A DNA stretch of 64,000 bases, taken from Andrena cerasifolii. Lineage: Eukaryota; Arthropoda; Insecta; Hymenoptera; Andrenidae. Position 1 is the first letter of the stretch. Every line of letters begins with the position of its first letter. Shown piece after piece: positions 48,001 through 57,683 of the stretch. Made by a program: the position numbers and the translations under genes. The notes under the pieces were generated by a model, which was given only the letters and a program-made list of their open reading frames with translations, was not told where the DNA came from and searched no databases. The stretch spans positions 14,632,001 to 14,696,000 of the forward strand of contig NC_135126.1 of the NCBI RefSeq assembly GCF_050908995.1, written 5' to 3'.

Positions 48001-50290
48001 TTAGGCCAAGAGTGCAGTGCGATTAAGAATCTTGTATTTTGCGAATAACGCACCGTCGAGGGGCTGAAAAGTCACATGGACGCGACAGCTGAAAGTTTAC
48101 TGTTGAGATTTACATAAATTTTGTAAATTCACGTCACGAGTATATTTATTTTCCGCTACGAACTGTATAGTTCGCGGCGATGAATGGCGCGAGGTATTTA
48201 TGAAAAATTAATCATTGTCAGAGTATCCTATCATTTGTATCATTTAATGTAATCACGTGGCACGTCGAGGGAAATAATAAATTTCATAAGATTATTTTTT
48301 TAAATCATTCGTGTATAACACAGTGAACGAATTGTGTCCATGAGCTTAAATGACGATGGTTAATGTTTCACATTCTGTCCTCAGCATCCTCGGATTTCGT
48401 CAATTTATATTTCACCACTGGGAATAATGATTTGGCAATTAGAAATTTGTTAGGGAATAATGGTTTGTAAATTATAAACTTGGTTTGTGTGAATTTTGTG
48501 CCAATTGTTTAAGCAAGTGTCGACATCAACTTGTTAATCTCGTGACTCGATTACGCGAGACGAAATGTCTTAATTTTCCAATGCATCTAACGAAATTTCG
48601 TGTTTTCTTTAAACTTGGCTTTGCGGATGAACTGCGAGGTTCGTACGCGAGAATATGACGGGGTAAATGAAAGTGGGAGAATTCTACACTTTCATTCGCT
48701 TAAGCAAATCGAATGTTCGCAATGCAATGTAAATGCACGACACATGTATGTATGTAATTATGTCTAATGGTAATTGCGAAAGGGAGAGTAGTATATCTAA
48801 CGTACACGACACAGAAAATCTTTATTCGCGCAGAGGAACGATCTGATATCGATAGATTTATAATAAGAAAAGGGAGGGAGGCACAGCGTAAATAAAACCG
48901 TAGAGCCAGACAGACAAGCTGTTCTTTTAAATTCTGTACCTTATACAATTTAATTTGCTTTCCATATTCTCATGTCTCGCAAAAGAATCGACGATTTCGA
49001 ATATATATATATTGCAAGACCACACAATGTTAGTGCAATTACATTTCATGATTCTCGTTCAAATTACCACCACGTTCTTGGATTGTTGGAAAATTCAACG
49101 TCATTGCCTTCGTTTCTTATACCACCGTCTCATTGTATCACTGTTTGTGTTATCGCTTCGGGCATTCAAAAACGATGTATGTACAAAATAGTTTACAGTA
49201 ATCGTGATACTATATAGTAAGTAAACGCCCACGAACAATTAAGACAGTGGCGTAAGGATATTAGTGAACCCGTTGAAATAGATCTCGAGGCGAAAGCAAT
49301 TTTAATAAACATCTCATTACGAACTCCTCTAGTGAAATCATTTCACGAACTGAATCCACAAGAACACCGTTAAAACTCATTGAAAACCAAGAATTATTGA
49401 CTTCTGAACGCGGGTTCTGGTACTTCCCCTCTTAGGAATAATTTTGTAACAACCTCGAACTTTTAAATTTAAAATAGCTTAGAAGTTTTTTAACCCTTGG
49501 AACCCGACGCTTCTGACACCCAAGTAGCAGGCCAGTGACTGGGTCGCTTTTGACCCGTGCGCATCTTTTCCTATCACTGTTCAAGATCATTTTATTTTAC
49601 AGCAACTGATACTTCGTGGCAGAGATGGGCAAAATTTTTATTTAAATAAAATTTCGAATAATGAATAAAAGTTAAATAAATTATTCGTCATTCGTTCGTT
49701 AACCCGAGTTAACTTTATTCGGCACATGGCGAAATTTTATTTAAATAAAAATTTTGCCCATCTCTGAGTTAGTGAGTACAATCTCTAGAGTTTGAGGTCG
49801 TTTTAAAAAACCAAGTCTATATTTCTAATGTGAGGAAGCGCAGCTTTTCTTTGTGATACTGCCGCGAAATCGTCTTTGAGCTCTAATATAAATAACTGCC
49901 GATTTAAAATCAGTCGACACGAGTCGACGAGTTCAGCGAGGCTCTTGAGAACGTGGGTCAAAATAGACCCAATCACGGTCGTCCAAGGGTTAACATAGCA
50001 AGGGGTAGCAAGGGAACTGTCCTTGTACGTCCACCTTAGTTTATTCCGACTTAGTGCTAATCGAACCGTTTCAAATCTTATCGTTCCATCATTAAGAGGC
50101 ACGAAGACGAAAATTGTATTCTTTTTCTGTTGCAGGTGGCAGCCAGTCGGTTGCCAGTTACGAGGATCTGAGTTCCAGTAGCTTCAGCTCGGCGAGCAGA
50201 GCTTCCCTCGACGCGAGAAGCTCACCAACCCCTTCATATGGTGCTGAAAACATGATAGTCTTTCCTGGGGATAGTAGTGGCTCCATTTGA
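31520..50290 (+). CDS. BCAS3: BCAS3 / rudhira homolog, short isoform (816 aa)
   Basis: BCAS3 (fly rudhira) is a WD/PROPPIN-type beta-propeller protein that binds cytoskeleton and phosphoinositides and works in cell migration and phagophore recruitment. Shared exons: 31520-31642, 31713-31871, 32379-32791, 32887-33361, 33442-33782, 33857-34065, 34150-34435, 34510-34649 and 35014-35163. Terminal exon: 50136-50290. The short form is 2,451 nt. Family signatures are VVDRSIINSVAGIINDIVPQ, ESISWARFEYAD, LLVLGYTTGVQVWLI, LLTADKRGHDFHVFRI, and the BCAS3 domain with FIMACHGNMIQYDLEPKP. The last exon adds SVASYEDLSSSSFSSASRAS and ends NMIVFPGDSSGSI. The start ATG lies 28 nt after an acceptor, and upstream frames are closed. 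The exon at 36283-39647 has the same entry phase and gives a long alternative form. Human BCAS3 is about 910-930 aa. Confidence 0.95.
34694..34886. mobile_element. MITE with perfect 14-bp inverted ends in a BCAS3 intron
   Basis: Ends are TACAGGGTTATCCA and TGGATAACCCTGTA, an exact 14-bp inverted repeat. Inner CG-rich arms (GAACGCGCGCGCGAGAAC and GTTCTCGCGCGTGCGTTC) also pair. It lies in the intron between 34649 and 35014. A degraded relative is at about 6637-6772. Confidence 0.88.
35164..36282. other. BCAS3 intron before the large alternative exon
   Basis: Non-coding. It holds a purine simple repeat at 36041-36070. The 3' end (TTTTTCTGTTACTAG at 36282) is a strong acceptor. No other gene is seen. 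Confidence 0.6.
36041..36070 (+). repeat. GA-rich microsatellite
   Basis: An imperfect (GA)n run interrupted by AAAGA units, followed by GATGATGAGAG. A simple sequence repeat in a BCAS3 intron. Confidence 0.9.
36283..39647 (+). CDS. BCAS3: BCAS3 alternative terminal exon, long isoform tail (about 1,121 codons)
   Basis: One open exon of 3,365 nt. It follows a strong acceptor and begins with two bases that complete the codon left open at 35163, so the shared exons read through into RRSVFERVGQPVTKVVNPLG and on to a TGA at 39645-39647. The long protein would be 1,886 aa. The tail is rich in E, K, S and D and looks disordered. It contains four SWS(A/S)(I/V)V(K/R)K motifs (coding starts near 38361, 38640, 38871 and 39096), four (I/L)C(A/V)E motifs (near 36438-36700), three SD(D/E)D(L/I)E motifs (near 37476, 37605 and 37743) and several VV(I/L)-acidic stretches. 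It ends in a polybasic KKGNRSKKKKRR. A stop without a following donor makes it a terminal exon. A separate gene is less likely because no in-frame ATG lies near its start and the phase fits BCAS3 exactly. Confidence 0.8.
47130..47870. mobile_element. TTAA element with 21-bp inverted ends, complete copy
   Basis: Left end TTAAGGGGAGGTTCTGGTCT, right end AGACCAGAACCTCCCCTTAA: an exact inverted repeat with TTAA at each boundary. A second inner pair of about 60 bp (ACCTGTATCTCTAAAAGTTA and TAACTTTTGAAGATACAGGT, plus CCGATTCGACTGAAA and its complement) makes a nested palindrome. It is 741 bp with no transposase frame, so it is non-autonomous. A sister copy lies at 63329-64000. Confidence 0.9.
49490..49993. 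mobile_element. TTAACCCTTGGA-ended element with nested insertion
   Basis: Left TTAACCCTTGGA and right TCCAAGGGTTAA are exact inverted ends with TTAA. Inner blocks (GGGTCGCTTTTGACCC on the left and GGGTCAAAATAGACCC on the right) are typical of small piggyBac-like MITEs. A second foldback (49620-49766) sits inside. Confidence 0.75.
49620..49766. mobile_element. hAT-like hairpin MITE
   Basis: Ends CAGAGATGGGCAAAATTTTT and AAAAATTTTGCCCATCTCTG continue as a perfect 37-bp inverted repeat down to CGAAATTTTATTT. CAGAGATGGGC is a common hAT-type terminus. I do not see a clean 8-bp target duplication. Confidence 0.85.
50136..50290 (+). CDS. BCAS3: BCAS3 terminal exon of the short isoform
   Basis: The exon follows a strong acceptor (CTTTTTCTGTTGCAG) and enters in phase 1, like the large exon at 36283. 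It encodes 51 residues rich in Ser ending IVFPGDSSGSI, then TGA at 50288-50290. Vertebrate BCAS3 also ends in a Ser-rich stretch with an FPTG-like motif. An AATAAA lies at about 50799. Confidence 0.85.
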
Positions 50291-53200
50291 GATTATTTGA
50301 GATGCGCAGCCCTCTTGCCGAAATGGCTGCGCTGTCTCAGGTAAACCGAGACGCTTGGTATGCTCTGTGCCGCTGCACGCAATTTCGATTTATGCTCAAC
50401 AGGCAAGGACTCGTGAGACAAAAAAAAAAACCACTGTGCCATTTCCCGAGCTTATTTCTCGTGAAAAAGAACGCGCGTTATCATTTATCTTTACCTTAAC
50501 TTTTCGGAAGGTCTTTTGAAGAAACGCGAGCCAGTCGAAGCATTACCCCTGAAAGACGATACATTTTTTTTTGGTTTATAGAAGATACCTGCTTCTTGAA
50601 GAATCGTGTTTCAGTCGTTTGTTTTACGATAGTAATACCGCAAGAGCGGGGAAAGGGTGGATAGAAGAAGCTAGAGTTTAGTTTTTCGCAGCTTTGTTTT
50701 GGCAGTTTTTGTTTAGAGTAATTATTAATTTCGGAGGAACGCTATGAAAACAGGTTGTTTCGCATTGCTTTATCCGTTGAAGAATATTTTTGAACATTTA
50801 AATAAATGGTCCGCGGCTGATCTTGCCTTTTTCCTAATTTGCGAAGTATCGTCTTTGCAGCGGGCAGCTGCTTCGAAACCGCGTTGTCGACGCTTGGGAT
50901 TGTACAAAAGTCAGTGGCATGGAACTTTCATTCTATTCTCGAATGGTACGCTGCACTAGAATACGCTAAACCGCGAGGTGATAAGATCGCTGGATTCGTT
51001 TTCTTTCCTTTTTGGGAATTTTTATATAAGTAAGGATAATTAATTATACGCATGATATAACCGATCGTTTTTAATCGTATCTTCGTATTTACGTAGTTTT
51101 TTGGTAACCACCGAGTGACGAACGTGAAATAATTCTACTTCCATGGTAAAAAGAAGGCAAAAAAAAAAAAACAAAACAAACTAAATAATTGCATTTTGTA
51201 CTGTTTAAGCGTAAGCACGAGATTCGATTGTTACAATTAACTAGGGACTTGCTGCTTAATACGGAGCTTAACGTTCTATTAATATTTTTAATCGACGATG
51301 CATTTCTTCTTTTTAACGAATCTTAGCCTTTATACGTACGAAGTATGGGAAGGCATATTACTATGCATTGCGATTATTATCCGACCTTCACTTTTACGCT
51401 ACTGTACGATTCGCAGTCGTCGCGCCTCCTTCTATTCACAAATAAAGTTAATCAACATCGTATTACTAACAATAAGATTCCAAGCAAACGCTGCGTGCGG
51501 AACGCCTATTTCCATAGGATTACAGCACGAGCGTCGAACGCCCATATGCGTTTTCCGCACGTGACCAAGGGCTAGCGTTTGTATAATTTTACATTAAAAC
51601 TGACGAACTTTAATGGGATACGTGGCTGAAATGAATTCTTCTAAATAAATGTCATCAGTGCCACAAGAAGGCGCGAGTATCAGGGTTGCGTTTGCAAAGT
51701 CTGAAGGAAATGTGATTACGAAACAGATAATGAAACACTAGTGCATAATATAAATAATCATTTTAGACATACAATTAGTGTTAGAACTCTAATAATATAA
51801 TTAACGATTTATTTACAATAGATGTACGTTAACTGCTACACACGCTGCAGAGTTTTCATTCAATCTTGCCGACGTAAACCTGATGCTCTTCGTTCAAATA
51901 AATTCAGCCTCGCATCGCTTACATATCAATTCTGATCAAACGTTTCTTAACAAAACGAGGGAGAAGCGAACGACTGCTTCTCGCGCGGTTCGACGACCAA
52001 TTTCCTGTAATCAACGCTGAAAAGAAGGAAGTCGTGACGTTTTATAATAAAACAAAAACAAAAAAAGACGAAGAAAAGAAAAAAAGCAAAGCGTAGTCAC
52101 ACATTTGTACGGGCGAAATCAGTTTATACGAGTGATCGAGTTTAGAGAGAATGAGGAGGACGAGGGCTAAAGGATTCGTGAATCTTTCTCCGCGTGCCGA
52201 TTCCTCGGCCCTTGCGAGGCCAGTCTTTTCTACAAACGAGCCAAACTCTTTCCAAATTCGCAATAAGAAATAAAGATGCATCGACGGCGCTTGAAAGATT
52301 CGTGAAGCACTTTTATCAAGGTTCATAGTCGGAACAACATCTGGCTGTTCAAAGTCGCTAATAAGCTGGAACAAAAGGATGGACTGAGAAATTGCGTGAA
52401 ACAGTGCCAATGAAAATTAAATGTCCAGCTGACACTGAATTACCTCCGTTATTGCTGCGCTAATTGTTAAGCTTGTTAAACTCCACAACTAGATTAATCG
52501 TATCTGGATGGATTCACGTTTGGATCGGCGTTGAGCGGCCAGCTTGTTCCGACTTGCGGTAAGAACGCTCGCAAGTCTTTAAACCAAGGGCATTCGACAC
52601 TGTTTCGAGTCCCTTTGGTCCCGAAAGGACGACGAGGCCGGGTTGGAATGCGCGATCGCACAATCCGTTGCCCGAAACACGAGAACCCGAGTAAAAGAGC
52701 GTACTACCGAGGCAGGACTTGTACACACAGGGTAGATGCGTAGTTTCCGCGAACGTAAAAGTAAACCGAGGGTGAGCGATTGATCTCTGTGGAACTTTCG
52801 GTCCGGCCGATTTTTCCAGAGTCGTTAAGCAGGAGAGGAAATTCAGACGTTGTGCTCGTGATCTGCGTCTTCCGGATTCGAGACAGCAAAGTAGCGCGAA
52901 CCGATGACCGCAAGACCCCTTCGAGTGCTGCTTCTTCTTGAGGGCGGAAGGATTTTGATATTTGAAAACTCGTATACCCAGAAGCAGTGGGAAAAGGCCC
53001 ACATGGAAACAAGGAAATAATATAGTGTTTGGATAAAACTGTAATTTTTTTTTTGGGCCCTGAGGGGTTTTCTGGATGGGGCCCAGATGGCAACTGCTCA
53101 TTGCCTGCCCGTTAAATCCGCCACTGCCCAGAAGCGTGGATACCAAAGTGGAGCTTACGTTTGCAAGGTAGCAGCACTCGAGAAGGGTCGGTTAACAAAT

Positions 53201-53430
53201 GAACGTTTTTTATTCGAATGTGTCGTAGTCGCGTAGAGGTCACGCTACCTGAGAATCGTGGAAGAAAGTGGTGCTGTGTATTGGGAAAATTCGATGTCGC
53301 GTTGTATCGTGATGGACGTTACGTTATCCGTTCTAATGGGCGGATTAGATCGTAAATCGTTTCGATCCTCTTCGTTATCCTGCTTACTGTAACGATACAG
53401 AAAATGAATGTCCTTTCTGCTCTTTGTATG

Positions 53431-53652
53431 TTAACCCTTCGTGGTCACACTTCTGTAAAGTTCCGCGGTGGTCACACAAAAATTATAATACACACTTTCA
53501 ACATTGTAGAATATATAGTAGGTGCGTTTTAGTAAGAAATGAAATCACAACGTGTACCAAAAAAATTGGAAAAGAAAGCCAGGAACTTATCGGTATTAAG
53601 CTCCATAGTTAAAAAGCAGGTCTATGGACCCAGGGTGACCATGAAGGGTTAA
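53431..53652. mobile_element. Short TTAA MITE
   Basis: Left TTAACCCTTCGTGGTCACAC pairs with right GGGTGACCATGAAGGGTTAA. TTAA at both ends and a length of 222 bp fit a piggyBac-like non-autonomous element. Confidence 0.8.
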
Positions 53653-56600
53653 TACAGATCCTAGGAATTTCTGGGGGCTTTCACAGACGGACCTGGTTGT
53701 TGGAAGCTTCTTGGTGTAATGTGTAATGTATCAGAAGCTGATTTTGAGCTGGAGATTGTACGTTTCGTGGATATCTTATTTTGGTATCAGTGCATTTTGT
53801 ACCGCTGTACCAAAGTACTGTACCACTGTCAGTGCTGTCTTCGTCAAAATCCTACACGTGGACCAAGTTACGCAGAAACCTAGTAACCCTCAAAATGGCA
53901 AAAAATTAGTTTAACATAGTACGGATCTTATAACTTTGTGGTCTTTATTTTGCAAAAAAATACCAACCCATAGAACAACCCTTACATTATACAATTATTA
54001 AAGCTACCAAGCCATAGTTCCACTTTAGGCTTAAAAATCAAAAGCTACAGAAAGATTAAAATGATACTCCCTATTAATTAATAACCCTTCGAAAAACCTT
54101 GCAAATCAATACCGAGAAATAAAATATACCCAAAATCTTTAAACTAAATTTATTCAATTTCAGACGATTGAGGGTTGGTAGACTTCTGTATAATTTGGTC
54201 CATGCAGTATCAGTCGAAATTACGGCTAACTAAACGTCGATGGAACGTCGAAGCAATATTCTAAATTAACATGGAACTTACACTCGGAAGCCTCCACTAT
54301 CATTGACCACACTAACGCAATTAACACTTTTCGCCTGGTTCTGTGTTTACCCCTTCTCGTACCGAATACCTATTACTTAAGAACAACTGTTAGCCAAGAA
54401 CCTTCTATTAATAGGGATAATGTAAAATGTAAAGTACAAATAGGGAGTAGAGTCCACGGGAACGGATAGTCGCACGTCCATCTAACTTCGAGGCCAGTGC
54501 TACGTGGAGAAAGGGCATGAAACGAGGCTGTAATCTCGTCAAACTGAATAACGGAACGCGTAGAAAATATAGAGATTTTTAAATTCGCAACCCCCTTTTA
54601 CCACGGTTTCAATCAACTTCACCGTACACCGGCGTTCATAAGTGTTGGGGTAATTGCCGTATTTGCAGAAAATGTGATATTTGATACAGATTCAATATTT
54701 CTCACTGCTCCTATTTTAAAATACCAAATAAATTCTTCGATAAATTTGTTTTCCACAATTTCATTATTCCACGCAGCGTGAGTGTCCTAATACCACTTAT
54801 GAGCGGCGCTGTGCGTGGCACGTGCGTGATCCGCGTGGCCGGGCGTGCAAAAAAGGGGTGAGCTTCCCTGTCGTAGGATCTCCACGCGGCACCGGGATCA
54901 GAGAAACGGTAAAGCGGCGTATGCAATATATTTTTCTACCTTTTACTTTCTAACGTCACCGATGTTAAGGATTCATTTTTATAAGGACGAAGCGAGTTCG
55001 CAAGCTCCGATGCGCGATGCACATTAGGCAAGTCACACGATAATCATCTCACTATTATTAATTAACAATAATTACTTTATCGTATCGCGCGAGGCGTGGC
55101 GTTATCCGGATCGCATGAACGCGATGCCGGTAATCGATCGAAGTCTATAATCTAATTACGGTAGAGAGTGTAGGGGCGTCGTTGCTGATGGGTTTCTGAA
55201 ATATGTTCCACACAAACTTCTTCGCGACTGACTACGAGAGGGCTTTCGACCCTTTGCGCTTGGAATTTCGTTTCTTTGCTAACTGGACGCTGCAGAGAAA
55301 TTCTGTATTCGCTTGTAGTCGTTAATAAGGCTTCTCATCAAACGCGGGGCAGAAAATGAAGCGTGGCGAGAATGAAATAAGCTCACTGCTCAAGGGTATC
55401 TAAGAACTGTCGCGAGTTGATTTTCATTTGACTTGAGAGAATTCATAGAAATGGATAATGAAATTTTTCACAATTACACGTGGGAAATGGGTGTGACAGA
55501 TTTTCTTAGATTGAGATTATAATGTGATCTATTGTTTGCGTTAATTAATGAATAAGGAGTTTGAATTCTAGTTAATCAGTGTTGTTGATTGAATATTCTG
55601 CGCTTCTGTGATCGCGACTGCAATGTTGCTGGCTTCGCCGCAGCGTACAAGCGCAAAGGGTCTATTTTGAAGTCTGACTATTTTTTGACCTCAATATAAG
55701 TTTCATGTGATATAATTAATGTGGAAGGTTGAAAGGATCAGGGACGCTGCGAAACGATATTTTTCTCTAATACTGCGTTTATCTACTACGAGCGATTTTT
55801 TAAACATTTCTTTGTTACTCTTTATTGTCGACTGATCGCCTTTTAGACGCGAGACGACACTTCTCGGTTTGGCACTTCTCTGGTTTCTTTAACTGTTCCC
55901 GTAAAAAGTGTCGAGAACGCGAAAAGCTTCGTTGACTTCATATGCGGGATGAACTGAAAGCTGAGCACAATCGAAAATGTGACGATTTGTGGTTGAAAGC
56001 TGGGTTGAAATTATAAAACTACCCCTTTTCGTAGGAAATTTAAAAACCATTCTATTTTATGTGTGCCAAAGTGACACCCTATTATTTAAACATTCAATTT
56101 TATAAAGGAAAACCATAAGGAACCGAATATTACGAAACTTCGTACAAAAGAGGAATTTTAATTGATTTTATAACAAGTATCATTTTTTTTTTTAAAGAGA
56201 AACTCTTTTACTGTATCATTACATTCAGTTCATCCTGTGTGTTTCGAAGCAAATAATACTATTAGCAATCTTCGATAACTCTGTAAAATTCACTAGACAC
56301 ATGTCGCTCGATTCAACATGTACATTATTAAAGAATCTCAAGCAGAGGGAAATTAGAGCCACCTTTGTGCCACCAATAAAAGTTGCTTCTCGATTTGTCG
56401 AATAATAATCGTGGTTTTCGAACGAGCAAGGGTGAGAATGGAAATTTATGGACAGCTCGAAATTTGGTGGTGCGAAGCTCGATCATTTCGGTTTTAATTA
56501 AAAAGCACAGTGCTCGATAAACGCGCTGTCGCTTGCAGGGCGCAAAAGCACCGAAAGGAGTACGAGGATTTCCACCTGTACGGTTTCAATTTTTCGGTTC

Positions 56601-56797
56601 ATGTGGCTAAGGAAGATCTTCGTCGAAGAGAGTACACGCGTTTCTTTGTAAACGTTTGTTAGCACCGCCGTTGTAACTCGATGATTTACTTATTAATCCT
56701 TCCAGACACAAGCATTCGTGGAAATTAAAATTTTCACTTCAGCACGTTCACAGCCACAGGTGACTGAAAAAGTACCTCGATACTGGAGTCCTCTGAC

Positions 56798-57312
56798 TAG
56801 AGCTGTACGAGTACTTGAATATTCGGGTAGCTTGAAATCCGAACCAATCCGGGACTCGGTTTCCAAGCCGAGCCGGGTACCCGAAAGAACCGAGCGGCTC
56901 GGATAGAACCAAGTACTTGAATTTTTTTCAAGCGGCCCGAAAGAAACCGGGCGGATTGGATGGAACCGAGCGGATTGAATTTTTCCAAGCGGCCCGAAAG
57001 AAACCGGGCGGATTGGATGGAACCGAGCGGATTGAATTTTTCCAAGCGGCCCGAAAGAAACCGGGCGGCTTGGAAAGTAAGCGGGCGTGCCCTAAGAAAC
57101 CGGGTGGCTTGGAAAGAAACGAACGGTCTGAATGAAGGTCGAGCGGACCGTTCGTTTCTTTCCAAGCCACCCGGTTTCTTAGGGCCGCTTGAAAAAAATT
57201 CAAGTACTTGGTTCTATCCGAGCCGCTCGGTTCTTTCGGGTACCCGGCTCAGCTCGGTTTTTCAAGCCGAGCCAGGCTCGGCTTGCTTTTTCCGGGTACT
57301 TGATCAGCTCTA
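56798..57312. mobile_element. hAT-type foldback element with 8-bp target duplication
   Basis: The element starts TAGAGCTGTACGAGTACTTG and ends with the inverse CGGGTACTTGATCAGCTCTA. It is flanked by identical CCTCTGAC at 56790-56797 and 57313-57320. Eight-base target duplications are the mark of hAT transposons. The two long arms (for example CGAGCGGCTCGGATAGAACC and its complement, centred near 57140) form a near-perfect palindrome. A 57-bp unit repeats in tandem in the left arm. There is no transposase. Confidence 0.9.
56947..57078 (+). repeat. 57-bp tandem repeat within the foldback
   Basis: CCGGGCGG recurs at 56947, 57004 and 57061, exactly 57 bp apart, within two near-identical units and a partial third. 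Because 57 is a multiple of three, the unit leaves an open frame on both strands, explaining the repetitive 70-120-codon frames there, which are not genes. Confidence 0.9.
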
Positions 57313-57683
57313 CCTCTGACCCACGCATGGACCAAGACAGGCTTTACTTAAAGTTCTGACGTGCAATTGGCAAATGTTGTTTGTAAGTCATTTTTGTCTC
57401 TCTTTAATTGGATTGAACGAAAGTATGTTTATCGATGTGAGCTGATCTCTGGGCGTGCAATATCCAAGGCCAGTGAACGTGTTTAAAAAGAGCAGAGCCT
57501 TCTCTGATTTACCCAGTCTGCGTTAATATTCGTTAACGAGTTCCGTGCTACGGTGGAAACTCAGATTTGTGGTAGGACTATAAAAAGTGATAAGAAAAGT
57601 AGATCGCAATAGTTGCGTTACATTCTCCATAACTTCATCGCCTTTCGTTCCATTCTAACTTCGACACTGAATTGTGAAATACA

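Larger units (their letters stand above)
39648..50135. other. Long BCAS3 intron (short isoform) without other genes
   Basis: About 10.5 kb. The open frames of 60-138 codons show no family resemblance or signal-anchored structure. Recognisable content is repeats: a TTAA element at 47130-47870 and a nested pair at 49490-49993. The first part must include the 3' UTR of the long BCAS3 isoform. Around 41823-41953 the phrase TATGCGTTGAACG occurs twice within 100 bp. Confidence 0.55.

Noticed and set aside
48955..49217. Two overlapping plus-strand frames of about 80 codons
   Set aside because: Mutually exclusive frames in AT-rich intron DNA, with no homologous motif or splice context.
52514..53146. 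210-codon minus-strand frame
   Set aside because: No recognisable domain. It overlaps a GGGCCC-type repeat remnant also seen near 28200, so it is probably chance or transposon-derived.
56797..57319. Overlapping 70-122-codon frames with repeated KPGGLD- and PPGFF-like units
   Set aside because: Produced by the 57-bp tandem repeat in the foldback element. The period is a multiple of three and keeps frames open on both strands.
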